10,071 nucleotides of DNA from contig CATJRT010000400.1 in NCBI GenBank assembly GCA_949742895.1, positions 1 through 10,071 on the forward strand. The letters are read 5' to 3'. Of the stretch, positions 1 through 7,262 are shown piece after piece; position 1 is the first letter of the stretch, and each line of letters starts with the position of its first letter. The stretch is from an uncultured Eubacteriales bacterium (GTDB lineage Bacteria; Bacillota_A; Clostridia; Oscillospirales; Oscillospiraceae). Both the position numbers and the translations under genes were made by a program. The notes under the pieces were generated by a model. The model ran no database searches and was not told where the DNA came from. It was given only the letters and a program-made list of their open reading frames with translations.

Positions 1-285
1 CAGGGACCGGCTGACCTCGTAGTTGAAGTCCACGTGCCCCGGCGTGTCGATAAGGTTGAGGCAATAGGTCTGGCCGTCTGCGGCCTTGTAGTCCATGCGG
101 ACGGCCCGGGCCTTGATGGTAATGCCCCGCTCCCGCTCCAGGTCCATGTTGTCCAGAAGCTGGGACTCCATCTGCCGCTGCTCCACCGCGCCGCAGATCT
201 CGATCATCCGGTCTGACAGGGTGGATTTGCCGTGGTCGATGTGGGCGATGATGGAAAAATTGCGGATTTTAGCTTGGTCAGTCAT
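1..285 (-). CDS. lepA: Elongation factor 4 (LepA), N-terminal part
   Basis: Ribosome-bound translational GTPase that remodels stalled or mis-translocated ribosomes. Only the first 95 codons are present; the gene continues past the left edge. The fragment is the N-terminal G domain: P-loop AHIDHGKST at residues 14-22, the switch I block ERERGITIK, and the G3 motif DTPGH. The opening [21 protein letters not shown] matches LepA better than TypA, EF-G or PrfC. The ATG at 285 has GGAGG 8 bases upstream; a second ATG four bases further up is out of frame. It starts 21 bases after the stop of the SGNH-like gene, with no promoter or terminator between, so it is probably co-transcribed with the O-acylation genes. 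Confidence 0.95.
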   Translation of the reverse strand, partial: MTDQAKIRNFSIIAHIDHGKSTLSDRMIEICGAVEQRQMESQLLDNMDLERERGITIKARAVRMDYKAADGQTYCLNLIDTPGHVDFNYEVSRSL

Positions 286-306
286 ACATCAAACCTCCAC
301 AGGCGG

Positions 307-1338
307 TCAATCAAAGAGCGCCTCATAGTCATAGCTGTTCACAAATTCCCGCAGCTCACCAATCTGATCCTGGTACGCCCCGGGCCAGAGCTTCCACTGT
401 CCCATCAGCATACCGCGGGCCATCAGCGCGGCTACCATGCTGCTGTAGTGGATGTGGTCAGTGTAAAAGCCCAGGTTGGTGGTGATGTCCTGGGCGTTAA
501 GGAAGCTGAGTACCGTCACGTTGTCATATGCCAGCAGCCGCCCAGCGGCATATTCGACAGCGGACAGAATCGCCTCCGTCCTGCCTTCTCGGGCAGCCTG
601 GTCCCAATAAAGCACGCTGTACGGCGGGAACCAGATCACAAAGCTGGTCTCCGGATATTTCTCCGCCCAGCCGCATATTACGTCCACATTGGCCTGAGCC
701 GCCGGCAGGTATGCCCCGGCGGGCAGGGACGTCTCCGCCGCCTCCGGCCTGGGATAGCTGGCCAGCGCTGCGGCGCAGGAAAATATATGCTTCCCGTCCC
801 ACATATAGGCGTCGTCCAGCGTTACCTTGCCTGCATCCCCCAGAAGCAGGGACTTCACGGCAAGAACCAGGCTCTCGGCGTTGAGGTAAAACTGAAAATC
901 ATCCAGCGTGTTGTCATTATAAAGGTATTCCGGCAGCTCCACGCTCATATCGTCCCGGACGAGGATATTGGGGTCCAGGCCGAAGTACACCCGCTCCATG
1001 GGGCCGTGGGTGCGGCAGGCCAGGTCCAGGGCAATGTCGAACTCGCTCAGCCGTCCATCCGGGAACGAAACCTTCAGCGTTTTGCTGCCCAGCCAGTTAG
1101 TAAACCAGGACGCACGGAAGTTGGCGGCCAGCGACGTGCCCATCACCAGATTTGAATAATCCTGACAGCGGAGCAGCCCCGCCAGCTCGTACCGCTCGTT
1201 GACAAACAGGGCCGTCTCGTCCGGCTCCAGCTTCCCCACCGTGAGCAGCGGGTCCACCCAGGCCACCAGGCCGGCAGCGCCCCCCAGCAGCAGCGCCGTA
1301 GCCAGCAGCGCCCCGATGAAAAACCGTTTTCCATTCAC
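307..1338 (-). CDS. SGNH/DltD-AlgX-like partner of an MBOAT acyltransferase
   Basis: A 343-residue exported or membrane-anchored protein, probably acting outside the membrane with the adjacent MBOAT to place acyl groups on a cell-wall or surface polymer. Residues 5-28 form one N-terminal hydrophobic segment with no lipobox. GTS at 67-69 (candidate nucleophile Ser69) and YTDHIHYS near the C terminus (Asp294, His297) fit the Ser and DxxH elements of SGNH hydrolase-like folds; IWFPPYS in the middle is also typical of MBOAT-linked proteins of this kind. The start is GTG at 1338 with AGGAGG 7 bases upstream. It lies 48 bases after the MBOAT gene. Sequence alone does not show whether it transfers or removes the acyl group, nor the substrate. 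The family call rests on motifs plus context. Confidence 0.75.
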   Translation of the reverse strand: MNGKRFFIGALLATALLLGGAAGLVAWVDPLLTVGKLEPDETALFVNERYELAGLLRCQDYSNLVMGTSLAANFRASWFTNWLGSKTLKVSFPDGRLSEFDIALDLACRTHGPMERVYFGLDPNILVRDDMSVELPEYLYNDNTLDDFQFYLNAESLVLAVKSLLLGDAGKVTLDDAYMWDGKHIFSCAAALASYPRPEAAETSLPAGAYLPAAQANVDVICGWAEKYPETSFVIWFPPYSVLYWDQAAREGRTEAILSAVEYAAGRLLAYDNVTVLSFLNAQDITTNLGFYTDHIHYSSMVAALMARGMLMGQWKLWPGAYQDQIGELREFVNSYDYEALFD

Positions 1339-1386
1339 GGACGTCCCTCCTCGATGCCGTCACGCTGTCCATGGCGGTTGTGCGCT

Positions 1387-2835
1387 TCAAAAGTTGGCAT
1401 AAATAAACGCATCCACCCCAGAGAACAGCAACACCCCGGCCGTCAGGCACAGCACGGTCAGAATCAACCTTCCCCAAGTGGGGCGGAAATGTTCTGCCTG
1501 CACCTGGAGATTGGGGCAGGCCAGCAGGGCCAGCCCCGCCGGGAACGCCATCAACGGCGCCCAGTAGATCAGGGCCCGGCCCAGGGGAGCAGCCATACCC
1601 TGAAGGAAGGCCAGCCCCTGGGAAATCACCTTCAGCGGCAGGGCGGCGGCAAACTCCGGGCTGGGCAGGCCCCAGCCGGACTGAAACAGTCCGCCCAGCA
1701 GAGCCAGCGCCTGCTCCAGGCTGTCCGCCCGGAAAAACACCCAGGCCACGTTGACAAACAGAAACGTGGCCAGCCACGCCAGCGGCTTGGGCAGGGAAAT
1801 CCTTCCCTTTCCCAGCCGCTCGGCCACCTGGGCCGCCCCGTGGAGCGCCCCCCAGATAATAAAGCCCCAGCCCGCTCCGTGCCACAGGCCGGACAGCAGG
1901 AACACAATCATAATGTTCCGGCAGGTCGCCGCCGCTCCCCGGCGGTTGCCCCCCAGGGGGATATAAACGCACTGACGAAAGAACCGGGAGAGGGTGATGT
2001 GCCACCGGCCCCAGAAGTCCCTGACGGACAGGGCCTGATAGGGGCTGTTGAAGTTCACCGGCAGGCGTATCCCCATCATCCGGGCCATGCCAGAGGCCAT
2101 ATCACAGTAGCCGGAAAAATCGAAATAGATTTGCAGGGTATAGCAGAGGATGGTCAGGGCGCTGTCCGTGGGGGACAGTGCGCCGGCTTTGCCAAAGCCG
2201 AAGTCGGCCCCGTTGGCAAAGCTGGCAGCAATCAGCACCTTTTTGGTCAGGCCCAGGGCAAAGCAGTACAGCCCCGCCGCCAGACTATCCCAGGAAAACG
2301 GCTCCGGCTCCCGGAGCTGGGGCGCAAGCTCACCCACACGGGTGATGGGCCCACAGGTGGCAGTGGCAAAAAAGGTGAGGCAGCAGGCGTAGTCCAGGGG
2401 GGACACGTCTGCCCCTGCCTCGCCGTCATAGCAGTCCCGCAGCCAGAAGATCTGCTGAAAGGTGACGAAGGACAGCCCCAGGGGCGCCAGCCAGTCCGGA
2501 GGCGCAAACAGCCCCTCCAGCGGGGTCAGGGACAGGGCAAAGCCAATGTACTTGAAGAAAGCCAGCACCGCCAGTAGCAGCCCGGAGGCGGCCCACAGCA
2601 GGGGACGGCCCTTTGCCGGGTCCCGGGCAATGCGCCGGCCCAGCAGGAAGCTCACTGCTCCCTCCGCCGCCAGCACCAGCAGCGCCGCAGGCGAGGCCCA
2701 GCCACAGAACACAGTCCCCGCCGCCAGCAGCACAAGTCGGGCGGCAGTCCCGCCCAGCCAGCGGCGGCTGAGCCGCCAAAGGACAAGCACCGCCGGCAGG
2801 TAGCCAAGCACAAACAGATGGCTTTGTACGTTCAT
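1387..2835 (-). CDS. MBOAT family O-acyltransferase (AlgI/DltB-like)
   Basis: Polytopic membrane protein of 482 residues that passes an acyl (often acetyl) group across the membrane to an extracytoplasmic polymer. Family hallmarks in order: FVTFQQIFWLRD near 123-133, QIYFDFSGYCDMA at 235-247, FWGRWHITLS at 274-283, YIPLGGNRRG at 291-300, LLSGLWHGAGW at 313-323 carrying the presumed catalytic His319, a second His332, and FVNVAWVFFRA at 360-370. The usual WLRDYLYIPLGG appears here as FFRQCVYIPLGG. The start at 2835 has an AGGGGGA ribosome site about 5 bases upstream; an in-frame ATG at 2883 lies inside the preceding regulator gene and is not preferred. It follows the Xre gene by 10 bases and precedes the SGNH-like gene. 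The target polymer is unknown; no dlt genes are seen. Confidence 0.92.
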   Translation of the reverse strand: MNVQSHLFVLGYLPAVLVLWRLSRRWLGGTAARLVLLAAGTVFCGWASPAALLVLAAEGAVSFLLGRRIARDPAKGRPLLWAASGLLLAVLAFFKYIGFALSLTPLEGLFAPPDWLAPLGLSFVTFQQIFWLRDCYDGEAGADVSPLDYACCLTFFATATCGPITRVGELAPQLREPEPFSWDSLAAGLYCFALGLTKKVLIAASFANGADFGFGKAGALSPTDSALTILCYTLQIYFDFSGYCDMASGMARMMGIRLPVNFNSPYQALSVRDFWGRWHITLSRFFRQCVYIPLGGNRRGAAATCRNIMIVFLLSGLWHGAGWGFIIWGALHGAAQVAERLGKGRISLPKPLAWLATFLFVNVAWVFFRADSLEQALALLGGLFQSGWGLPSPEFAAALPLKVISQGLAFLQGMAAPLGRALIYWAPLMAFPAGLALLACPNLQVQAEHFRPTWGRLILTVLCLTAGVLLFSGVDAFIYANF

Positions 2836-2845
2836 GCACGTCCCC

Positions 2846-3550
2846 CTAACTCGTGTGCTCGATGTGCCCCGCCATTTCAGCATTCAGCCGTTCGCCACAG
2901 GTGTGGACAATCTGGAGCAGGGACTGGTACGTCCCCGGATATGCCGCCACCATTTCGTCGTGGGACATGGGCGGGAATTTGGTGTCCTTGCCCACGTTGG
3001 CCAAGGCGTCCACATATTCCGCCTCGCTCATGATGAGGTCCGCCCGGGGCAGTCCGGCGGAAAAATAGGCACCGGGCACGGAAAAGAAATCGTCACTTCC
3101 GTTGGAGCTGGCCCGGTGCAGATGCCGGAACAGGATATACACCGTGGTGGACAGGTAGTTGGCTGCCGCACGGATGGCCTTCTTGCTGCCCAGCTTGCTC
3201 AGCAGGTCAAACAGCAGCCCCACCGAATTCACCACCAGCTTCTTTGAAAGGGTGGCCATCACCGACCCCCGCAGCACGTTGTCCCGCTCGTTGGACACGT
3301 CGTACAGGGTATCCGCGTCCAGGATGGTAGTGCCGTCCCGGCTGAGGGTACGGCCCAGCAGGAAATCGGCGGATACGTTATAAAAGTTGCAGGCGTTTAC
3401 CACGAACACCAGCCCCGGCTCCCGTGCGCCGTTCTCGTAATGGGATAGTAGCGCCTGGGAAATGCCCAGCGCCTTGGCGGCCTGCCGCTGAGAAATGCCC
3501 TTCTCCTGCCGAAGCAGGGATAGGGTGCGTGCGAAATCCGGATTGGTCAT
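2846..3550 (-). CDS. Xre-family helix-turn-helix regulator with a C-terminal domain of unknown function
   Basis: A 234-residue DNA-binding protein. Residues 6-61 form an HTH_3/Xre domain (LLRQEKGISQRQAAKALGIS, then LSHYENGAREP). The remaining 170 residues, with a moderately hydrophobic helix-rich part at 93-145, match nothing I recognise; they could sense a ligand or mediate oligomerisation. The start at 3550 is chosen over an in-frame start at 3595 because GGGGGAG lies 6 bases upstream and MTNPDFARTL is a normal beginning for such domains. It is the first gene of the MBOAT-SGNH-lepA run and probably controls it. An imperfect inverted repeat, TTGTCAACAA at 3608-3617 just after the predicted transcription start, is a possible operator for autoregulation. 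Confidence 0.85.
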   Translation of the reverse strand: MTNPDFARTLSLLRQEKGISQRQAAKALGISQALLSHYENGAREPGLVFVVNACNFYNVSADFLLGRTLSRDGTTILDADTLYDVSNERDNVLRGSVMATLSKKLVVNSVGLLFDLLSKLGSKKAIRAAANYLSTTVYILFRHLHRASSNGSDDFFSVPGAYFSAGLPRADLIMSEAEYVDALANVGKDTKFPPMSHDEMVAAYPGTYQSLLQIVHTCGERLNAEMAGHIEHTS

Positions 3551-3624
3551 TCCGGTCTCCCCCTCTTTCTGTCTCCTCATTTCCAACAGACCCATCTTGC
3601 CGGCCCATTGTCAACAACAGGTAT

Positions 3625-3653
3625 AGTATAACTGAATCATTACTGTTTGTAAA
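3625..3653 (-). promoter_or_regulatory. Sigma-A type promoter of the Xre-MBOAT-SGNH-lepA operon
   Basis: On the minus strand: -35 TTTACA (3648-3653), 17-base spacer, -10 TATACT (3625-3630). Transcription should begin near 3618, giving a leader of about 70 bases before the Xre start. It is the only good minus-strand promoter seen upstream of lepA in this window. Confidence 0.75.
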
Positions 3654-3715
3654 GCATTTCCTGAATTTTCGCTCCACCATTCTGGGGATACTTTTGTGTT
3701 TTTTCCATGTCACTC

Positions 3716-3744
3716 TTGAAAAAACGGGCATCTGGTGATACATT
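3716..3744 (+). promoter_or_regulatory. Promoter of pta, with extended -10
   Basis: TTGAAA (3716-3721), 17 bases, then TACATT (3739-3744) with TGA immediately before it, giving an extended -10 element. The -35 is good; the -10 matches 4 of 6. Transcription would begin about 30 bases before the ATG. It points away from the Xre promoter, so the two operons diverge. Confidence 0.5.
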
Positions 3745-3781
3745 ATACTCAACCTGATTAAAAAATGGAGGTAATACACTC

Positions 3782-4759
3782 ATGTTCCGAAAGCTCATCC
3801 AAAAACTCAAGCATAACCCCAAGACCATCGTGTTTACCGAGGGCACCGACGAGCGCATCCTGGAGGCTGCCGCCCGCCTGCTGTCCGGCACCTTCCTCAC
3901 TCCCATCCTCATCGGCAACCCCGAGGAGGTCCACGCTGCGGCAGAGAACGCCTGCTTCAACATCCAGAACGTTCAGATCCTGGATCCGCTGAACTACGAC
4001 GGCATGGACGAGATGGTGGAAAAGATGGTGGAACTGCGCAAGGGGAAGATGACCGCCGACGAGTGCCGTGAGGCCCTGAAACGAGGAAATTACTTCGGCA
4101 CCATGCTGGTGGCCATGGGCAAGGCGGACTGCCTGCTGGGCGGTGCCACCTACTCCACCGCCGACACCGTGCGTCCCGCCCTTCAGCTCGTCAAGACCAG
4201 ACCGGGCAACAAAATCGTATCCTCCTGCTTCATCCTGGTACGCCCCGCCGCCACCGGCGACAACATGGTGCTGGCTATGGGTGACTGCGCCATCAACATC
4301 GACCCCACCGTGGACGAGCTGGTGGAGATCACCCAGGAATGTGCCAAATGCGCCCGCATTTTCGGAGTGGACCCCAAGGTGGCCATGCTGAGCTACTCCA
4401 CCAACGGCTCCGGCAAGGGCCCCAACGTGGACAAGATGCGCGCAGCCTGCGAGAAGCTGCACGACATGATGCTGGATTTCCCCGTGGACGGCGAGATTCA
4501 GTTCGACGCCGCTGTGTCCCCTTCCGTGGGCCAGCTCAAATTCCCCGGCTCCGAGGTGGCGGGCTACGCTAACACCTTCATCTTCCCGGAGATCACCTCG
4601 GGCAACATCGGCTACAAGATCGCCCAGCGCCTGGGCAACTTCGACGCCTACGGCCCCATCCTCCTGGGCCTGAACGCCCCCATCAACGACCTGTCCCGTG
4701 GCTGCAACGCCCTGGAGGTCTACTCCATGGCCATCATCACCGCTGCGCTGGCCGACTGA
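3782..4759 (+). CDS. pta: Phosphate acetyltransferase
   Basis: Converts acetyl-CoA and phosphate to acetyl phosphate and CoA in the cytoplasm; with acetate kinase it makes ATP and acetate in fermenters. The 325 residues are close to the usual length of the short, single-domain Pta (323 in B. subtilis). Family blocks: LSYSTNGSGKGP at 203-214, VDGEIQFDAA at 235-244, FPEITSGNIGYK at 268-279, GPILLGLNAPINDLSRGC at 291-308. The enzyme is cytosolic and no signal peptide is seen. The ATG at 3782 has GGAGG 10 bases upstream, a slightly long spacing. No ackA is adjacent. Phosphate butyryltransferase is the main alternative, but the DLSRGC ending and overall length favour Pta. Confidence 0.95.
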   Translation: MFRKLIQKLKHNPKTIVFTEGTDERILEAAARLLSGTFLTPILIGNPEEVHAAAENACFNIQNVQILDPLNYDGMDEMVEKMVELRKGKMTADECREALKRGNYFGTMLVAMGKADCLLGGATYSTADTVRPALQLVKTRPGNKIVSSCFILVRPAATGDNMVLAMGDCAINIDPTVDELVEITQECAKCARIFGVDPKVAMLSYSTNGSGKGPNVDKMRAACEKLHDMMLDFPVDGEIQFDAAVSPSVGQLKFPGSEVAGYANTFIFPEITSGNIGYKIAQRLGNFDAYGPILLGLNAPINDLSRGCNALEVYSMAIITAALAD

Positions 4760-4783
4760 TCCGGAGCAAAGTCCGCTCAACTG

Positions 4784-4813
4784 CGCCCCTGCCTGACAGC
4801 GGGGGCGTTTTTT
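4784..4813 (+). terminator. Intrinsic terminator of pta
   Basis: CGCCCC (4784-4789) pairs with GGGGCG (4802-4807), followed by six T. The T-run overlaps the stop codon of the convergent arginase gene. In the opposite direction there is no T-run after the stem, so it should act mainly on pta. Confidence 0.85.
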
Positions 4814-5684
4814 ATGCAAGCATTTCTTTCACCAAGCGGAATATTTTCAGAAGGGTTTGCAGATCCTTCCCATCCCGGTCCATGGTGGGGTTATACTCCA
4901 CGCACTCGAAGCACGCTGTATTCCCTTCGGCCAGCACCGCCCGGATAATTTGCTCCACCTGGACGATGGTCAATCCCTCCGGGATGTTGTAGCCGGTGGC
5001 GGAAAACTCCGACGGGTCCAGGCTGTCCACGTCGAAGCTGATGTGGACCCGCTTGCCGGACAGCGCAGGCAACACCTCGGCCAGCACCGCCTCCAGCCCC
5101 CGCTCCCGGACCTCCTGGGCCGTGTGCAGGCGTGCGCCCACCTGTTCCAGGATACCGTACTCCGGCGGGTCGATGCTCCGTGCCCCGATGATGTGCAGGT
5201 TTTCCCCATGAAGGTTCACCCGGTTTTTGCCCACCGTCAGCGCACCGCAGCACAGCCCGCAGGCCGCCGCCAGGTCCATGCCATGAATACAGCCTGTGAC
5301 AGAGGTCTGCTCCGTATTGATGTCGGTGTGGGCGTCGATGTACACCACGGCTACATCCTCAGCGCCGTAAAACTCCCCCAGCGCAGCCAGGGACCCCATG
5401 GCGCAGGAGTGGTCCCCGCCGATGACCACCGGATATGTCCCCCGCTCCAGAGCAGCGAGCATATTGGCCCGCAGGCGGCGGTTGACCTCCACCACCGTGT
5501 CCAGGTGGCGCAGGCCCTCCGGCCAGACGGGGCAAGGGACCAGCTTCTCCATAGGACAGCAAACCGCCCCGCCCAATATGCCGGGCAAACCCGCCTGTAC
5601 CAACGCGTCATAGGCCCCTTCGCTCCCCCGTGTGGGGGAACCGCAGGACACTGCCGCCTCCAGCAGCGCAAACCGGCGCTCCAT
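4812..5684 (-). CDS. rocF: Arginase (ureohydrolase family)
   Basis: Mn-dependent hydrolysis of arginine to ornithine and urea in the cytoplasm. In the 290 residues all six metal ligands are visible: His92 (GGDHS), Asp117, His119 and Asp121 (DAHTD), Asp218 and Asp220 (SFDVDSLDP). INT after DAHTD and His134 in CIHG match the arginase residues that hold the substrate amino-acid end and do acid/base catalysis, which favours arginase over agmatinase. EYNP near residue 263 is another family block. The start at 5684 has AAGGAG 8 bases upstream and leads straight into the first beta strand (FALLEAAVSCG). An in-frame ATG at 5738 would add 18 residues but lies in the loop of a strong hairpin and has no ribosome site. 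No other arginine or urea genes are nearby. Confidence 0.88.
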   Translation of the reverse strand: MERRFALLEAAVSCGSPTRGSEGAYDALVQAGLPGILGGAVCCPMEKLVPCPVWPEGLRHLDTVVEVNRRLRANMLAALERGTYPVVIGGDHSCAMGSLAALGEFYGAEDVAVVYIDAHTDINTEQTSVTGCIHGMDLAAACGLCCGALTVGKNRVNLHGENLHIIGARSIDPPEYGILEQVGARLHTAQEVRERGLEAVLAEVLPALSGKRVHISFDVDSLDPSEFSATGYNIPEGLTIVQVEQIIRAVLAEGNTACFECVEYNPTMDRDGKDLQTLLKIFRLVKEMLA

Positions 5685-5713
5685 CGCGCTCGCTCCTTCC
5701 GTCTCATAAAAAG

Positions 5714-5768
5714 CTGTACCAATAGCCTTAACGTGCATCCCTGCGGCTCAAACCGGCTATTGGTACAG
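5714..5768 (-). promoter_or_regulatory. Leader hairpin with T-run upstream of the arginase gene (attenuator or second terminator)
   Basis: CTGTACCAATAGCC (5714-5727) and GGCTATTGGTACAG (5755-5768) are perfect 14-base inverted repeats around a 27-base loop. Read on the minus strand, the stem is followed by CTTTTT, about 12 bases before the arginase ribosome binding site. It lies after the rpsT terminator, so it is either a backup stop for rpsT transcripts or a regulated terminator in the arginase leader. I see no clear promoter between the two hairpins. Confidence 0.6.
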
Positions 5769-5774
5769 TTTCTA

Positions 5775-5807
5775 AGAAAAGACCGCCTGCCGGATGGCAG
5801 ACGGCTC
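5775..5807 (-). terminator. Intrinsic terminator of rpsT (bidirectional look)
   Basis: CCGCCTGCC (5783-5791) and GGCAGACGG (5796-5804) form a 9-bp stem with one G-U pair and a GGAT loop. Minus-strand transcripts meet TCTTTTCTT after it; plus-strand transcripts meet CTCTTTTTCT. It lies about 24 bases beyond the rpsT stop. Confidence 0.85.
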
Positions 5808-5828
5808 TTTTTCTGTTTCCGTTGCGAA

Positions 5829-6092
5829 TCAGGCCAGCTTGTTCAGCTTCAGCGTCATCGCGCTCTTTTTGTTGGCCGCGTTGTTCTTGTGCAGCAGTCC
5901 CTTGGCAGCGGCCTGGTCCACGGCCTTTACCGCCACCTTATATGCGGCATCGGCCTCGCTGCGGCTGCCGCCAGTCACCGCAGCCTCGAACTTCTTCAGG
6001 TCGGTCTTGAGGGCGGACTTCTGCGCCTTATTCTGCGCCGCCTTGGTGGCATTGACCAAAACGCGCTTCTTGGCAGACTTGATATTGGGCAA
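5829..6092 (-). CDS. rpsT: 30S ribosomal protein S20
   Basis: Small lysine- and alanine-rich primary 16S rRNA-binding protein of the 30S body. The 87 residues are typical for S20: MPNIKSAKKRV at the start, KNNAANKKSAM near the end. I place the start at TTG 6092 because it gives the standard MPNIKSAKKR opening and sits 8 bases after GGAGG. The upstream in-frame GTG at 6101 shares its first base with the end of that ribosome site and cannot use it. The gene has its own promoter and terminator and diverges from gpr. Confidence 0.93.
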   Translation of the reverse strand: MPNIKSAKKRVLVNATKAAQNKAQKSALKTDLKKFEAAVTGGSRSEADAAYKVAVKAVDQAAAKGLLHKNNAANKKSAMTLKLNKLA

Positions 6093-6153
6093 ACCAAACA
6101 CCTCCTCCGATTTCAGTGTAGCATGAATTCACGGTTTCCCGTCGCAGATATGT

Positions 6154-6182
6154 ATTCTACCATTAAAACTCAAAAATTGCAA
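6154..6182 (-). promoter_or_regulatory. Promoter of rpsT
   Basis: On the minus strand: TTGCAA (6177-6182), 17 bases, TAGAAT (6154-6159); 5 of 6 matches in each box. Predicted transcription start near 6147, giving a leader of about 55 bases. Confidence 0.8.
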
Positions 6183-6281
6183 CACTTATTTTCTTTTTTT
6201 CGTATAGAAAGTTTCCCGCAGCAAAAAATAGGAGCAAATCAATCGCGCAGACACAATATCTGGTGGAAAGGGAGCAGCGGT

Positions 6282-7178
6282 ATGGCACAACGGCGGACCG
6301 ATTTGGCGGTAGAGGCCCATCAGCTCTGGCAGGAGGGGGCGCAGGACGCGTCCGCCCTGGACGGCGTCCGGGCGGAGGAGGGAGAGCAGGAGGGCTTCCC
6401 CGTAACTACAGTGACCGTCTCCACTCCGGAGGCTGCCAAGGCCCTGGGTAAGCCGGAGGGTGTCTACGTTACCCTGGAGCTGGACGGGCTGCTCCGCAGG
6501 GAAGAGGGGGCGTTCACTCGAGCGGCCCAGGCCGTAGCAGGAGCGCTGCGCCCCCTGCTGCGGTCAGACGGCCCTGCCCTGGTCATCGGCTTGGGCAACC
6601 GGGCGGTGACCCCCGACCTCATCGGCCCCCTTACCCTGGAGCACCTGCTGGTCACCCGCCACCTGGTGGAGCAGATACCGGAGCACTTTGGCGATCTGCG
6701 GCCGGTGGCCGCCGCCGCCCCCGGCGTGCTGGCTACCACCGGCATGGAGAGCAGCCTTGTCGCCCGGGCGCTGGCCGGGGAGATGAAACCCGCCTGCGTC
6801 ATCGCAGTGGACGCGCTGGCCTCTCGCGCACTGAACCGGCTGTGCCGCACCGTCCAGTTTTCGGACACTGGTGTGGTCCCCGGCTCCGGCGTAGGCAACC
6901 ACCGGGCGGCCCTGGACCAGGAGAGTCTGGGCATACCGGTGCTTACCGTAGGCGCGCCCACCGTGGTGGACGGGGCTACCCTGGCCCTGGACCTGCTGGA
7001 GCAGGCAGGCGTGCCCGCGCCGGACCGGAGCAGCCTGCCCCAGGGCGATAGCTTTTTCGTCACCCCCCGTGAGGTGGACCAGCGGGTGGCGGACCTGTCC
7101 AAGGTGCTGGGCTACGGCATCAGTCTGGCTCTGAACCCCTCGCTGACGGTAGACGATCTGACTATGCTGTTGGAGTAG
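6282..7178 (+). CDS. gpr: GPR germination/spore protease
   Basis: Peptidase family A25 enzyme that degrades small acid-soluble spore proteins at germination, releasing amino acids and freeing spore DNA. Made as a zymogen in the forespore. The 298 residues open with RRTDLAVEAHQLW, the conserved region next to the pro-peptide processing site. GLGNRAVTPDLIGP (Asp112) and VIAVDALASR (Asp177) carry the two aspartates regarded as essential in Bacillus GPR. TGMESS at 153-158 and GSGVGNHR at 201-208 are further family blocks. It is shorter than the roughly 370-residue Bacillus enzymes. The start at 6282 has AAGGGAG 7 bases upstream; the open frame extends much further up, but the coding pattern begins here. 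A forespore sigma-G promoter is expected, though I could not identify one with confidence. Confidence 0.94.
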   Translation: MAQRRTDLAVEAHQLWQEGAQDASALDGVRAEEGEQEGFPVTTVTVSTPEAAKALGKPEGVYVTLELDGLLRREEGAFTRAAQAVAGALRPLLRSDGPALVIGLGNRAVTPDLIGPLTLEHLLVTRHLVEQIPEHFGDLRPVAAAAPGVLATTGMESSLVARALAGEMKPACVIAVDALASRALNRLCRTVQFSDTGVVPGSGVGNHRAALDQESLGIPVLTVGAPTVVDGATLALDLLEQAGVPAPDRSSLPQGDSFFVTPREVDQRVADLSKVLGYGISLALNPSLTVDDLTMLLE

Positions 7179-7220
7179 CAGCGTTGAGCCGTCGTGAGCA
7201 GCGTGGATGAAGCGGAGCGT

Positions 7221-7262
7221 ACGCAAAAGTCCCGCCTCTGTACGGCGGCTCGGTTTTTGCGT
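7221..7262 (+). terminator. Terminator-like hairpin after gpr
   Basis: ACGCAAAA (7221-7228) pairs with TTTTGCGT (7255-7262), enclosing an inner CCGCC/GGCGG stem (7232-7236 and 7244-7248). The T-run falls within the outer stem, so it can work in either direction. It starts about 42 bases after the gpr stop and separates gpr from the next gene. Confidence 0.6.

Noticed and set aside
232..1155. 307-codon plus-strand frame opposite the SGNH-like gene
   Set aside because: Shadow of the minus-strand gene; no ribosome site and it also overlaps lepA.
1354..2577. 407-codon plus-strand frame opposite the MBOAT gene
   Set aside because: Rich in Gln, Pro, Gly and Arg with no recognisable domain, while the minus strand encodes a clear MBOAT protein.
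3758..4819. 353-codon minus-strand frame opposite pta
   Set aside because: Low-complexity His/Gly/Val-rich translation, a typical antisense shadow of a GC-rich gene; pta is unmistakable on the plus strand.
5685..5738. N-terminal extension of arginase to an upstream ATG
   Set aside because: The ATG lies in the loop of a 14-bp hairpin without a ribosome site, while the ATG at 5684 has AAGGAG at good distance and matches the family's start.
6227..6258. Sigma-G type promoter for gpr (CACAATA at 6252-6258)
   Set aside because: The -10-like box is close to the sigma-G pattern, but no good -35 element lies at the right distance, so I did not list it as a feature.
4857..6281. Long open frame running into gpr from upstream
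   Set aside because: It is antisense to the arginase and rpsT genes, with no ribosome site; GPR similarity begins only at 6282. High GC content makes long chance frames common here.
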